Source: Clostridia bacterium
GTDB taxonomy: Bacteria > Bacillota > TC1 > UBA5767
NCBI GenBank assembly: GCA_030625965.1
Contig: DAOUPV010000019.1
Span: 1 to 33,981 of the forward strand
DNA length: 33,981 bases
Direction of reading: 5' to 3'
Below the pieces are notes generated by a model that searched no databases, was not told the origin of the DNA, and saw only the letters and a list, made by a program, of their open reading frames with translations. Made by a program: the position numbers and the translations under genes. Shown in pieces: positions 1 to 7,995 of this stretch (position 1 is its first letter; every line of letters begins with the position of its first letter).

Positions 1-255
1 AGAGTCTACCTCTTGCAATGCACCTTCTGCGGTTTGCAGCATGGAGATGCCATCCTGTGCATTGCTGGCTGCTTGATCCAATCCGCGAATCTGAGATCTC
101 ATCTTCTCGGAAATGGCCAATCCGGCTGCGTCGTCAGCCGCACTGTTGATGCGAAGACCGGAACTCAGTTTCTCCAAAGACTTGGACTGTTTGGAACCAG
201 TCGCACTCAGGTAACGGTGGGCGTTCATAGCCATCAGGTTGTTGTTAATTCTCAT
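1..255 (-). CDS. hag: Flagellin, N-terminal part (runs off left edge)
   Basis: This is the filament subunit, exported through the flagellar type III apparatus and polymerised under the FliD cap. The visible 85 codons start [14 protein letters not shown] and contain the classic D0/D1 coiled-coil signature: [20 protein letters not shown], then a segment resembling [11 protein letters not shown], then the [16 protein letters not shown] region. The gene continues beyond position 1, so total length and C-terminus are unknown. The ATG at 253-255 follows an SD (GGAGG, minus strand 263-267) in a leader carrying two CsrA sites. It is the last gene seen downstream of fliD-fliS-fliT. I found no convincing sigma-28 promoter in the 82 bp before it, so it may be read from upstream or use a diverged promoter. 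The family call is secure. The symbol (hag or fliC) is by convention only. Confidence 0.96.
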   Translation of the reverse strand, partial: MRINNNLMAMNAHRYLSATGSKQSKSLEKLSSGLRINSAADDAAGLAISEKMRSQIRGLDQAASNAQDGISMLQTAEGALQEVDS

Positions 256-261
256 AATAAT

Positions 262-294
262 ACCTCCGTGTATTTTTATTGGACATCCTTGTCC
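262..294 (-). promoter_or_regulatory. Two CsrA binding sites in the flagellin leader
   Basis: On the minus strand the flagellin leader contains ACAAGGATGT (283-292) inside a hairpin, GGACA-AGGA-TGTCC (281-294), with GGA in the loop. This matches the CsrA consensus ACANGGANGU perfectly. A second copy, ACACGGAGGT (262-271), also matches and includes the Shine-Dalgarno sequence. The arrangement (upstream site in a hairpin, second site over the SD) is the one known for Bacillus subtilis hag, where CsrA blocks translation and FliW antagonises it. csrA and fliW are both encoded nearby at 3364-4022. Sites are seen directly; regulation is inferred by homology. Confidence 0.85.
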
Positions 295-317
295 TTGTTC
301 ACTATCTATAACGGAGG
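263..317 (-). promoter_or_regulatory. Possible SD/anti-SD fold in the flagellin leader
   Basis: The minus-strand sequence CCTCCGT (311-317) is perfectly complementary to ACGGAGG (263-269), which contains the flagellin Shine-Dalgarno sequence. Pairing would enclose the upstream CsrA hairpin and hide the ribosome binding site without protein. It matters only if the transcript starts upstream of 317, for instance by read-through from fliT. The complementarity is seen; the function is inferred. Confidence 0.5.
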
Positions 318-337
318 CCTATTAATTTTCTGAAGGG

Positions 338-658
338 CTAAAGACAACTTTTATAACTATCTAGCACTTTTTTTCGTTGATTCGTTGTTTGGATCTGTTG
401 TCCCAAAGCACTCTTGGTAGTGATTAGGACCCTGGAATTGGAGTTCTCCAAAAGGGAGATTCTCTCTATCAATTCCCTAGGGTCTTCTAAATCCGGCCAC
501 TGCTCATCCTTCAACACAACCTGCAGTTGATTAATCACCAGCTCTTTTTCCCGGATATGCCGGTTTAGGGTTTCCATGTCATTTTCTTCGATGGCCTGCT
601 TCTGTTGTTCGGTCAATTCAAGATATCTCGAAAGATATGTACGTATATTAAATGGCAC
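338..658 (-). CDS. FliT-like flagellar chaperone candidate
   Basis: A small 106-residue, probably all-helical protein directly after fliS, overlapping it by 11 bp. Size, helical character and position match the FliT class, which elsewhere acts as export chaperone for the cap protein FliD. Sequence similarity to characterised FliT is too weak to see by eye, so the call rests on position and size. The start is GTG at 656-658 with a GAGGG motif about eight bases upstream inside fliS. The charged middle (LEDPRELIERISLLEN) and a basic tail (NQRKKVLDSYKS) suggest a helical bundle. It is the last gene before the flagellin leader. Confidence 0.6.
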   Translation of the reverse strand: MPFNIRTYLSRYLELTEQQKQAIEENDMETLNRHIREKELVINQLQVVLKDEQWPDLEDPRELIERISLLENSNSRVLITTKSALGQQIQTTNQRKKVLDSYKSCL

Positions 659-1049
659 TTTTCATACCCTCTTCATCGCTGATTTTCATGGCCTGGTACC
701 AAGCATCCCGAAACTCGACGACTAAATTTATCGCATCGTCCAGCAGCTGCAGGTCCTTTTTAAAGTTGCCCTGAATCAGAGACTGGAGAATGTACTCGTA
801 GAGTTTCTTCATATCTTCTGCCACAGGATAAGCGGGATCCAAGGTATATAATAGCTCCCCGATAATCAGTTGTGCCTTCTGAATGGACATATTGGCCTTG
901 TCGAACTGCTTTTGAGTGATGTACTCTTTCCCGATGCGGATATCCTTGATGCAAGCGTTATAGAGCATCAGAGTCAGTTCAGCTGGAGTAGCCGTCATCA
1001 CGCTATGTTCCTGATAGGTGTTGGCAAAATTCTTATTACGATTGTACAT
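648..1049 (-). CDS. fliS: FliS, flagellin export chaperone
   Basis: FliS binds the C-terminal disordered part of flagellin in the cytoplasm, prevents premature polymerisation, and in Firmicutes also takes part in the FliW-CsrA loop by freeing FliW from flagellin. The 133-residue length is typical. The N-terminal segment has Y-x-x-x-x-V-x-T-A (YQEHSVMTATPAELTLMLYNACI), the family hallmark, followed by the helical bundle with KANMSIQKAQLIIGELLYTLD. The ATG at 1047-1049 follows a GGGAGGG SD. It lies 12 bp after fliD, in the late operon, and overlaps the FliT-like gene. Confidence 0.97.
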   Translation of the reverse strand: MYNRNKNFANTYQEHSVMTATPAELTLMLYNACIKDIRIGKEYITQKQFDKANMSIQKAQLIIGELLYTLDPAYPVAEDMKKLYEYILQSLIQGNFKKDLQLLDDAINLVVEFRDAWYQAMKISDEEGMKSAI

Positions 1050-1061
1050 GGTTTTCCCTCC

Positions 1062-2972
1062 CTATTCTGTGAACTGGGAATAAAGCCACTCGCTCTGGGC
1101 ATTCATCCGCTGTATCGCAGTTTCCATGGCGGTAAACTGCTTGAAGTAATAGTCTTCCTTAGCATTCATCTTCTCTATGGCCTCTTTAATCTTCTCTTCC
1201 ACCGCAAAAATTTTCTCATTAAGCAGGTTATTGGTATCAGTATAATCTCCATCCAGCCCCGCCTTTTCTACTAAAAGTCCCTTGTAGCCAAACCGATTCC
1301 TGTTGGTGCGCATATTATCTTCCAAAATATCATGGAGGCGCTGGGCAAATCCTGATGATTCATAGCGATCCGCGCGATCAGCAGAACTCATAGTGGCGCT
1401 GTAGGCGATTCCCTCTTTGTTGAATAGCTCCAATACCTGAACCGTATCGTCAGCAATAGCCTTCTTAAGCTTGGTCTCGTCAATCTCCAGTTCGAATGTG
1501 TTATAGTCATCAGAATTCTCGATTCCAATATCATAAAGAGACATGTTGGTACCGTCAATCTTGTCCCAGAATGCATTTCGGAAATCCTTGACCAAGTCCT
1601 GTAGGATGGAATCGTTTCTCAGGATACCGCTTTTGGCCTGTTCCTCCCAGTTCTCGATTTCACTCTCGCTCATTTCATCGCGTTGCTCGTCGCTCAAGGG
1701 CGCATAGTCTAAATCGACTTTCTCGCTTACCTTCTCACTGATAGATTCGAAAAGCTCGTTGAAATTCTTGACAAAATTCTCAATCTTGTCATATACACCT
1801 GCAGTATTACTCCCAACTGTGTAGTCTATGGCTTCCGTAGTCGTCTGCTTCAGTTGCATGTTGACTCCGTCTATGGTGGTGAAATTGCTGCTACGGTATA
1901 TGGGATCCAACTTATTGGGATCATTAAGATAGAAAACGGCATCCTGACCGTTCTGCACCAAGCCATCCCCAATATTCAGATAACTGTCAGCGCCGAATAA
2001 ACGTCCCGTCAGATTCTCAATTTCCAGCTTTGAACTAGCTCCCGTCTCCTTGGATGTTAATGTGAAACGATCCGCCATACTGCTGTAGGTCATATTGACA
2101 TTCGCTTCTGAACTGTTTATTTCACTCATGATGTTGCGGATGGAAACCGTCTTATCGAATGTAAACAGTTCCCCATTTATACGAAAAGACAAGTTTTCGC
2201 TTTCCCCGAAGATCGCCTCTGAACTGCCATCCAGGTTGACGATGTTCTTGGCACCACTGGTCATACCTATCTCGCTCAAGAAGTTCGCACCGTCCGCTCC
2301 GCTGGTCACGGTAAGTATTGAATTACCAGCTGATAGTGACAATGTGTTGTCTACTGTGAGAGAAGCTTCAATTCGACCTGCGCCGAAAACGTCTTCCAGT
2401 TTCTGATTCATCCCATCTACGAGAGCTGCCTCATCAGCATAACTGCCGCTCATGTCAATTTCCCTAGTAAGTCCATCAAGATTTACGTTGAAAGTCTTAT
2501 CCGTATAATCAGTTGGGTAGGAGAGATTCGACAAGTTTGTAGAAGCCTCGATGCTTCCTTTGCAATCCGCTCCGCTGCTGATGGATGCACCTGTCGCCAG
2601 CTGGGTTATCTCATTGATGATATAAGCCCCCTCAATGGCTTCTGAACCAGCAGACATCTCCAGATAGCGCGTGGAATCGCCGTCCACATTATAAATATCC
2701 ACAGATTTAACGCCGCTGGTCGATAGAATATTATTATCCGAATCGAGAACTTCAAAAAAATCGTCCTCAAAATCCTGCAAGTTGTCCATAATATCCCGGT
2801 AGGCTTCTTGCTCCCATTCGATTTTCTGCTTACTGGCCTCATAGGAGGCCACCTTGTTCTTCTCGAAAGAAAGTAACTTGTCCACCGTTGCCTCGGTGTC
2901 CATACCGCTGACCAGGCCGCTGACCCTCAGGTCCTTATAGGATGCTGTGCTTTCACTGACTGAACTAACCAT
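1062..2972 (-). CDS. fliD: FliD, filament cap protein
   Basis: FliD (HAP2) forms the cap at the growing filament tip and folds incoming flagellin. The 636-residue product has the FliD_N signature near its start (LRVSGLVSGMDTEATVDKLL) and a long N-terminal coiled coil with IEWEQEAYRDIMDNLQDF. Variable central domains follow. The C-terminal FliD_C region contains the LYDIGIE segment and the terminal helices ending in MNAQSEWLYSQFTE. The start is an ATG with an AGGAGG SD. It is preceded by flaG and followed by fliS at close spacing, the usual late-operon order. At 636 residues it is a somewhat long FliD, the extra length being in the variable middle. Confidence 0.97.
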   Translation of the reverse strand: MVSSVSESTASYKDLRVSGLVSGMDTEATVDKLLSFEKNKVASYEASKQKIEWEQEAYRDIMDNLQDFEDDFFEVLDSDNNILSTSGVKSVDIYNVDGDSTRYLEMSAGSEAIEGAYIINEITQLATGASISSGADCKGSIEASTNLSNLSYPTDYTDKTFNVNLDGLTREIDMSGSYADEAALVDGMNQKLEDVFGAGRIEASLTVDNTLSLSAGNSILTVTSGADGANFLSEIGMTSGAKNIVNLDGSSEAIFGESENLSFRINGELFTFDKTVSIRNIMSEINSSEANVNMTYSSMADRFTLTSKETGASSKLEIENLTGRLFGADSYLNIGDGLVQNGQDAVFYLNDPNKLDPIYRSSNFTTIDGVNMQLKQTTTEAIDYTVGSNTAGVYDKIENFVKNFNELFESISEKVSEKVDLDYAPLSDEQRDEMSESEIENWEEQAKSGILRNDSILQDLVKDFRNAFWDKIDGTNMSLYDIGIENSDDYNTFELEIDETKLKKAIADDTVQVLELFNKEGIAYSATMSSADRADRYESSGFAQRLHDILEDNMRTNRNRFGYKGLLVEKAGLDGDYTDTNNLLNEKIFAVEEKIKEAIEKMNAKEDYYFKQFTAMETAIQRMNAQSEWLYSQFTE

Positions 2973-2982
2973 GTGCTTCCTC

Positions 2983-3339
2983 CTAAATACTTACATCCAC
3001 CTGGATACCTAGATACTCGAACAAACCCTGAGCATAATCCAGAATCTTCTGTGCCGGAATCTGCTGAATCAGCTCTTCCGTCTTCTTATCCTTGATGCGG
3101 ACCACGTAACGCCCCGTCTCTTCGTGAAAATAACATTCCACCTTGTTGTCGGCCAGAACCTGCTCATCTTGTAGATGGTTCAGCGCTTCCTTGACGTCTT
3201 CTTGCCGGATTACACTGTCCAGCTCAAAATTTATGCGTTCCACCGTCTCCTTGGGTTTTTCCGCCGAATTACGTGACAGGTCCCGACCTACACTTTCAAA
3301 ACTGATGGATTTCACTGATCTAATGGTTTGCACGTCCAT
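2983..3339 (-). CDS. flaG: FlaG family protein
   Basis: FlaG proteins are small late flagellar proteins that affect filament length in several bacteria; their exact mechanism is uncertain. The 118-residue product has a variable N-terminus and the conserved FlaG C-terminal domain: LDSVIRQEDVKEALNHLQ, then YFHEETGRYVVRIKDKKTEELIQQIPAQKILD, with the typical V-x-V-x-D and IRQIP-like (here IQQIP) motif. The ATG at 3337-3339 is preferred because GGGGGAG lies six bases upstream; a GTG six codons earlier would put the SD inside the gene. It is located between csrA and fliD. Confidence 0.93.
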   Translation of the reverse strand: MDVQTIRSVKSISFESVGRDLSRNSAEKPKETVERINFELDSVIRQEDVKEALNHLQDEQVLADNKVECYFHEETGRYVVRIKDKKTEELIQQIPAQKILDYAQGLFEYLGIQVDVSI

Positions 3340-3363
3340 GAAACACTCCCCCTTCACAAATAT

Positions 3364-3600
3364 CTACTTACTCTGACGACTCAGCGGCAAAAGAACACTT
3401 ACATCGATCTCTTCAATATCCAGCATGGCCTCCTGATTACTCTTCTCAATCTGGTCTAGGATCTCCTTACGCACGATCCTACAGCTTTTCGGAGCCTGAA
3501 TACCAATCTTCACTTTGCCATGTCCTATTTCTATAATCTGAATCTCAATATCCTCTCCGATGAGGATCGATTCCCTATTTTTTCTGGTTATTACTAACAT
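3364..3600 (-). CDS. csrA: CsrA, translational repressor of flagellin
   Basis: CsrA is a dimeric RNA-binding protein recognising A(N)GGA motifs in hairpin loops. The 78-residue product starts MLVITRKNRESILIGEDIEI and has the conserved KVKIGIQAP segment and a C-terminal helix (VRKEILDQI). The longer Firmicute-type C-terminus, to which FliW binds allosterically, is present. It sits 11 bp after fliW, as in most Firmicutes. Its likely main target is visible in this window: the flagellin leader at 262-294. Confidence 0.98.
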   Translation of the reverse strand: MLVITRKNRESILIGEDIEIQIIEIGHGKVKIGIQAPKSCRIVRKEILDQIEKSNQEAMLDIEEIDVSVLLPLSRQSK

Positions 3601-3611
3601 ATGGGTCCTTC

Positions 3612-4022
3612 CTACGATCCAGCCTTCAAGTCGAAGTGCACTGGATATGGACTATCATTCAATATAATCTGCCTACCCTTATTCGAGGACATGGACAAAA
3701 TCAACGGGCTCTTAAGATTGGCCGATAAGGTGCGGTCCTTCCCTGAAAAGGATACGATGCTCATGACCAGCACATCCGACTCGTCCTGCACCCCGATGCT
3801 TTCCAGCTCAAAGTCCTCTATTTCAATATCGTAGTCCTCATGAATCTCATGAGGTGAAACCACGATGAAGCTTACCTTCGAATCATCAAGAGAATGCATC
3901 ATCTTGAAAGGGCTTTCCAGATCGTCCTCACAGTCGACAAGCTGATATCTTTTTAAATGCTCCAGACCATACAATCCCTTCTCAAAAGTGATTCCCTGGT
4001 CCATGATTTTATCATTCATCAT
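3612..4022 (-). CDS. fliW: FliW, CsrA antagonist and flagellar assembly factor
   Basis: FliW binds CsrA non-competitively and also binds flagellin, so that free flagellin titrates it and restores CsrA repression. The 136-residue product has the FliW core: ITFEKGLYGLEHLKRYQLVD near the start, FKMMHSLDDSKVSFIVVSP in the middle, and the ending TLSANLKSPLILSMSSNKGRQIILND, which is the family's most conserved segment. The first of two adjacent Met codons is used here, with GGAGTG upstream; the second is three bases later. It lies between flgL and csrA. Confidence 0.97.
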   Translation of the reverse strand: MMNDKIMDQGITFEKGLYGLEHLKRYQLVDCEDDLESPFKMMHSLDDSKVSFIVVSPHEIHEDYDIEIEDFELESIGVQDESDVLVMSIVSFSGKDRTLSANLKSPLILSMSSNKGRQIILNDSPYPVHFDLKAGS

Positions 4023-4031
4023 CTTTCACTC

Positions 4032-4952
4032 CTATCGCAGGAAATCGACCAGCGTGGGCTGGATAATTTTGGCACCTACAGCCAACGCCGCATTGTAGAC
4101 CATTTCCGTGGTCCTGAAATCTGTGATGGCCTGTTCAATGTCCACATCTTCAAGACTAGAGAGATAACCAGATAGGCTATATTGACTATCCGTAGACTGT
4201 GTCTCCATGACCTCAAGGTTGGAAACCCGAGAGCCTACAGATGACACCAGCTTCTCTACCCGGCCGAAGAAATCGTCAATTTTTTCCGTCTGGCCCTCAA
4301 AAGCCGATAAATCGTCACCATTCGTAAGACTCTGCTGGATATCATCCAACAGTGTCAATAAATTATCCGCTCCATAACCGGTAATCTCAAGGCCGGGTAG
4401 AGACACAGCCATATCCGTACTACGTCCCGTCTTGATTTTTATCCGCTGGTTATTCAGTTCTATAGCCTCTGCATCACCCATGATTTCAATCGTCTGACCA
4501 TTATACCCTTCAGAAGAAAACGGCGCCGATGCCGAATTGTATCCACCAAACAGATAGCTACCACCATATTCGCTGTTCAGAAGGTTCACGATGTTGTCCT
4601 TCATACTGCTAACGACCTGTGCCATCGAATCCCGATTCTCATCGTTCATGGTCCCGTTCATAGCCTTCTGCAATATGGTTTTCACTTCAATCAGCGAATC
4701 CGAGACACCACTTAGTGCATTCTCACTTTCCATGAGTTGGCTCTTGGCTCTATCTATATTTTTCTCGTACTGCTCCATACGCTCAAGTTCCCGCGTGACA
4801 TCCATACTTTGCAATGCACTGATGGGATCCTCTGATGGTTTCTGAAAAGCCTTACCGGTGGATACTTTGGTATGATCATCAGTGAGCTGGCGATAGACAT
4901 TATTTAAATTACTCATGAACTGCCGTGACAACATTTTGCTGCTTATTCTCAT
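4032..4952 (-). CDS. flgL: FlgL, hook-filament junction protein 3
   Basis: FlgL (HAP3) forms the second junction ring between hook and filament. The 306-residue product has the flagellin-like N-terminus (MRISSKMLSRQFMSNLNNVYRQL, then VSTGKAFQKPSEDPISAL) and the flagellin-like C-terminal helix (EQAITDFRTTEMVYNAALAVGAKIIQPTLVDFL). It immediately follows flgK (8-bp gap) and precedes fliW. Length and both ends agree with the family. Confidence 0.97.
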   Translation of the reverse strand: MRISSKMLSRQFMSNLNNVYRQLTDDHTKVSTGKAFQKPSEDPISALQSMDVTRELERMEQYEKNIDRAKSQLMESENALSGVSDSLIEVKTILQKAMNGTMNDENRDSMAQVVSSMKDNIVNLLNSEYGGSYLFGGYNSASAPFSSEGYNGQTIEIMGDAEAIELNNQRIKIKTGRSTDMAVSLPGLEITGYGADNLLTLLDDIQQSLTNGDDLSAFEGQTEKIDDFFGRVEKLVSSVGSRVSNLEVMETQSTDSQYSLSGYLSSLEDVDIEQAITDFRTTEMVYNAALAVGAKIIQPTLVDFLR

Positions 4953-4960
4953 AATTCGTC

Positions 4961-6406
4961 TTATCCTCCGACTACATTGATGAGGGTATTCAACATCTCA
5001 TCGACCACAGCTATTAATTTGGCGGCCGCATTGTAGGATTGCTGGTACTGCACCATGTTGGCCATCTCTTCGTCGATAGACACCTCAGATACAGAGAGCT
5101 TTTGATTCTCTATATGTTCTGTTAGTTCCCGCTGACTTTCACTGCGATTCTTGTAGTAGCTGGTATTGATGGCCAGGTCTGATACAACACTCTGGTAGAA
5201 GGACTCCATGTTGCCGATTGAACGGCCATCCACAGCGACGTCCGACTCCTCCCGGATACCACTAAGGAGTATCAGATTCCCATTGTTGCCCCAATTATTA
5301 TCTCCAACTTCTTCCGATGCCGCAGCAATGTTTCCACCACTCTGCAGCAGAGCAGAGGAGACCCTAATACTTGCCGCCGTAGTCAAATCCGAATCAAAGA
5401 AATCCACATTCTGTCTGGATTCATTGCCATCAACAGGGAGAGTATATCCCTCACGGTTGACCTCGTTGAATCGCGAAATGACGGACTTAGCCAGTAGGTC
5501 CAGCTGATCCATGTAGTACGGGATACCCTGATCATCCCCAGTTGCACCGTCCCGTATAGAGAACAGTCCACCCAGTTCGCCTCCGGCCATATCCACTGGA
5601 CTGTCGTTGCCCTCCCAGTAGAGTTGATTTAACTGATCACCTCTGTAGGGTGTATCCAAAGTGGGTATCACCGCCAGAGAGTTCATTTCCATGTTGTTGA
5701 TAAAGGGGTTTGAACCCATAAAGAGGCGATATTCACCCGATTCCGTCTCGCTCACCTCGACCGGAGCCATCCCGGAAAGAGTATCAACCAACAGATTGCG
5801 CTGGTCCCTCAGGTCGTTGGCATTGGCTCCACTAATCTCGTACTGATGAATGGTCTCGTTGAGTCCCAGAATCTGTACCCCTACCCGGTTGATTTCCTGG
5901 GCAACCATGGTGATGTTGTCGTCAATCTTCCCTAGATAATCCCCGAGTGAACCGCTGATGGTCCTGAAGGCATCTGTCAACTTGACGGCATTTTGCACCA
6001 CAGTTTCCCTGATGCTCAGATTATGAGGCTCGCTTCCCAACTGTTCCATAGAGTTGAACAGGTCGGATAATGAGGCGCTGACACCAAAATCAGATGGCTC
6101 ACCCAGCACACCCTCAACGTATTCCAAGGCCTGCATTTTGGTATCCAACTCACCGCTCGAGGAATTTTCACTGCGATAGTGATAATCCAGAAAACGATCC
6201 CGTATCTGCACCAGATCATCAGTACTTACACCTTGGCCCGAACCGAACTCTACGGATGAGATTCCAGGGATAGAGGAAAGTTCCAACCGTTGACGACTGT
6301 ACCCTTCCGTATTGGCATTTGCAATATTATGGCCTGTCACTTCCAACGCTTTCTGGCTGGTGAACAGGCCGGTTTTGGCTACCTGTAATGAGAAAAAACT
6401 ACCCAC
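4961..6406 (-). CDS. flgK: FlgK, hook-filament junction protein 1
   Basis: FlgK (HAP1) is the first junction protein on the hook tip. The 481-residue product begins with the rod-type motif (LFTSQKALEVTGHNIANANTEGYSRQR) and ends with the rod/hook C-terminal motif (VSIDEEMANMVQYQQSYNAAAKLI), both diagnostic. The start is GTG at 6404-6406, preceded by AGGAG at good spacing. It lies 9 bp after flgN, which encodes its predicted chaperone, and just before flgL. Confidence 0.97.
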   Translation of the reverse strand: MGSFFSLQVAKTGLFTSQKALEVTGHNIANANTEGYSRQRLELSSIPGISSVEFGSGQGVSTDDLVQIRDRFLDYHYRSENSSSGELDTKMQALEYVEGVLGEPSDFGVSASLSDLFNSMEQLGSEPHNLSIRETVVQNAVKLTDAFRTISGSLGDYLGKIDDNITMVAQEINRVGVQILGLNETIHQYEISGANANDLRDQRNLLVDTLSGMAPVEVSETESGEYRLFMGSNPFINNMEMNSLAVIPTLDTPYRGDQLNQLYWEGNDSPVDMAGGELGGLFSIRDGATGDDQGIPYYMDQLDLLAKSVISRFNEVNREGYTLPVDGNESRQNVDFFDSDLTTAASIRVSSALLQSGGNIAAASEEVGDNNWGNNGNLILLSGIREESDVAVDGRSIGNMESFYQSVVSDLAINTSYYKNRSESQRELTEHIENQKLSVSEVSIDEEMANMVQYQQSYNAAAKLIAVVDEMLNTLINVVGG

Positions 6407-6415
6407 AGCTAACTC

Positions 6416-6883
6416 CTATATGCTTTCATCGACCAGCGATTTGCCGGCAGTAACTTCAGATGCCTGTCTTGAGCGCTCCATGACCTGGCGGGACAGTTTG
6501 ACCCACTGCAGCCTATTTTCAATCAACATGTTGTTGCTCTGATTGATGCTCGATAGCTCAGCACAACGCTCAGTGATATCCTTCCGGATTCGCTCCATCC
6601 GGGTATTCTGTTCGGCGCTGAACAAGGCCTGAATCTGATTCAGATGCAAGGTTCCGGTTCCCATTCCCATTTCCCGGGCCAAATCACTGGCGATGGCTTC
6701 CCTGCGTTTCTCAAACCCAGATAGTTTCATGGTCAGCGCGGTTTCCAGTTGGACAATCTCATCGATTTTCTTGATGTTATTCTCCTTAATGGCCTGTTTC
6801 ATATTCTTGGAGAGGTCCACCAGTAAAGCGCACAGTTCCTGCTGCCTGCCTAGAACCGTAACCATTTGTTCGGTTTTCATCAT
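6416..6883 (-). CDS. flgN: FlgN-type export chaperone
   Basis: FlgN chaperones the junction proteins FlgK and FlgL to the export gate. The 155-residue product is strongly helical with the FlgN layout: N-terminal LGRQQELCALLVDLSKNMKQAIKENNIKKIDEIVQLE, a glycine-containing break, then a long charged helix with TERCAELSSINQSNNMLIENRLQWV. Position between flgM and flgK is the usual Firmicute order. Two adjacent ATG codons are possible starts. Confidence 0.92.
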   Translation of the reverse strand: MMKTEQMVTVLGRQQELCALLVDLSKNMKQAIKENNIKKIDEIVQLETALTMKLSGFEKRREAIASDLAREMGMGTGTLHLNQIQALFSAEQNTRMERIRKDITERCAELSSINQSNNMLIENRLQWVKLSRQVMERSRQASEVTAGKSLVDESI

Positions 6884-6896
6884 CGTCCCTCTTTCC

Positions 6897-7211
6897 TTAT
6901 AGAATATGATCCACTATGGAGGTTGCGATGACCTCTGGATTCAGTTCATAGGTTCCGTTTTCAACCTGAGCGCGGATGGCGTTTACCCTGTCCATGTCCG
7001 AGGGTTCTTTGGCTCCCATTTCTTCCATAGCTTTCAGGTAGACGGCCGCTTCCTCGGATATTTCGATACGGTCCTGATAACGGTTCGTATCCTCTGTCTC
7101 TTTTACAACATCCCCAGTAATCCGCCCGGTTGTCTGAGCTTTTTCGGTTTGGGTCCGTTGGGTGTGATATTTCTGCAATATGTTATTGTACTCTGCAGGC
7201 TTGATTTTCAT
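6897..7211 (-). CDS. flgM: FlgM, anti-sigma-28 factor
   Basis: FlgM binds FliA and holds it inactive until the hook is complete, when FlgM is exported. The 104-residue product starts MKIKPAEYNNILQKYH and ends in the FlgM C-terminal sigma-binding region (DRIEISEEAAVYLKAM, then RVNAIRAQVENGTYELNPEVIATSIVD), which matches the family closely. The ATG at 7209-7211 is preferred because GGAGGTG lies five bases upstream; a GTG six bases earlier overlaps that SD. It lies in the sigma-28-driven late operon, so FliA would induce its own inhibitor. Confidence 0.95.
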   Translation of the reverse strand: MKIKPAEYNNILQKYHTQRTQTEKAQTTGRITGDVVKETEDTNRYQDRIEISEEAAVYLKAMEEMGAKEPSDMDRVNAIRAQVENGTYELNPEVIATSIVDHIL

Positions 7212-7226
7212 CGCCACACCTCCTCT

Positions 7227-7994
7227 CTACTTTCTCAAATGATTAGCCATGGACTGCATCTCGTCGATGGTCTGCATGACTTTGGTATTGAATTCAAAAA
7301 TCCTCTGGTTCTTGATCAGCTCGCTCATCTCACCAGCCAAATCCACATTGGAGAGCTCCTTGAATCCCTGACGCACCAATCGCGCTGGCTGATTCTCGGC
7401 TTCCCCAGATTCCTGTGTTGCCTGATAGAGTCCCGCTTCCGCTATGTCCAACCCTGCGGGGTTCTGGAACTGCACCAGCTTGAGTCCTGTCTGTACTGCA
7501 TTATCCCCATAACCGATCATGCCGGCATGATCGATTTCTATCTTCTGAATATCACCCGGGATGATAATCTTCTTGCCATCCTCATCTGTTAGATAGGCAC
7601 CCGAAGTAAGCCTCAGATATTTGTCTCCATCCTCAGTCAGTTCGAACGAATAGCGACCACCACGGGAGTAGACCGTTTGTCCTTCCGCATCAACCGCTGC
7701 CAGGAAACCGTTCCCCGAAAGCGCGATGTCCGCCATATTACCTGTTTCCACAATGTCTCCCTGCGCCAGGTTGCGGCTGATATCCTCAATCCATACGGAG
7801 CTTCCTGTCTGGAAAGTGTCTCTCACCTGGTCTGGGTATTCCTTCATGCTCTGACGGTACAAGGCTTCTGCGAAGCTGACCTCTTCCTTCTTATAGTAAT
7901 CTGTATTGATGTTGGCCATGTTGTTGGCGATGCTGTCCATGTTCTTCTGCCTGGCCCGAATGGACGCCTTAGCGTTGTAAAATCCCTGTATCAT
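7227..7994 (-). CDS. flgG: Flagellar rod/hook-basal body protein (FlgG/FlhP type)
   Basis: This is one of two adjacent rod proteins of the FlgF/FlgG family, corresponding by position to FlhP of Bacillus subtilis. The 255-residue product begins MIQGFYNAKASIRARQKNMDSIANNMANINTDYYKK, the rod N-terminal motif. It has the FlgE/F/G central motif (ALSGNGFLAAVDAEGQTVYSRGG) and ends with the rod C-terminal motif (RQGFKELSNVDLAGEMSELI, then NTKVMQTIDEM). The ATG at 7992-7994 lies one base after the upstream stop, with AAAGGTG eight bases before it. An in-frame Met 17 codons earlier would overlap the upstream gene and lacks family similarity. Whether it is functionally FlgF or FlgG is not decidable from sequence. 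Confidence 0.93.
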   Translation of the reverse strand: MIQGFYNAKASIRARQKNMDSIANNMANINTDYYKKEEVSFAEALYRQSMKEYPDQVRDTFQTGSSVWIEDISRNLAQGDIVETGNMADIALSGNGFLAAVDAEGQTVYSRGGRYSFELTEDGDKYLRLTSGAYLTDEDGKKIIIPGDIQKIEIDHAGMIGYGDNAVQTGLKLVQFQNPAGLDIAEAGLYQATQESGEAENQPARLVRQGFKELSNVDLAGEMSELIKNQRIFEFNTKVMQTIDEMQSMANHLRK

Positions 7995-7995
7995 C

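Noticed and set aside
311-317. GGAGG on the plus strand resembling a ribosome binding site
   Set aside because: No plus-strand gene follows. It is better explained as the complement of the flagellin SD (possible anti-SD).
5208-5507. Long antisense reading frames opposite flgK, fliD, fliF, cheA and others
   Set aside because: They mirror the real genes on the other strand, lack ribosome binding sites and are of biased, non-protein-like composition.
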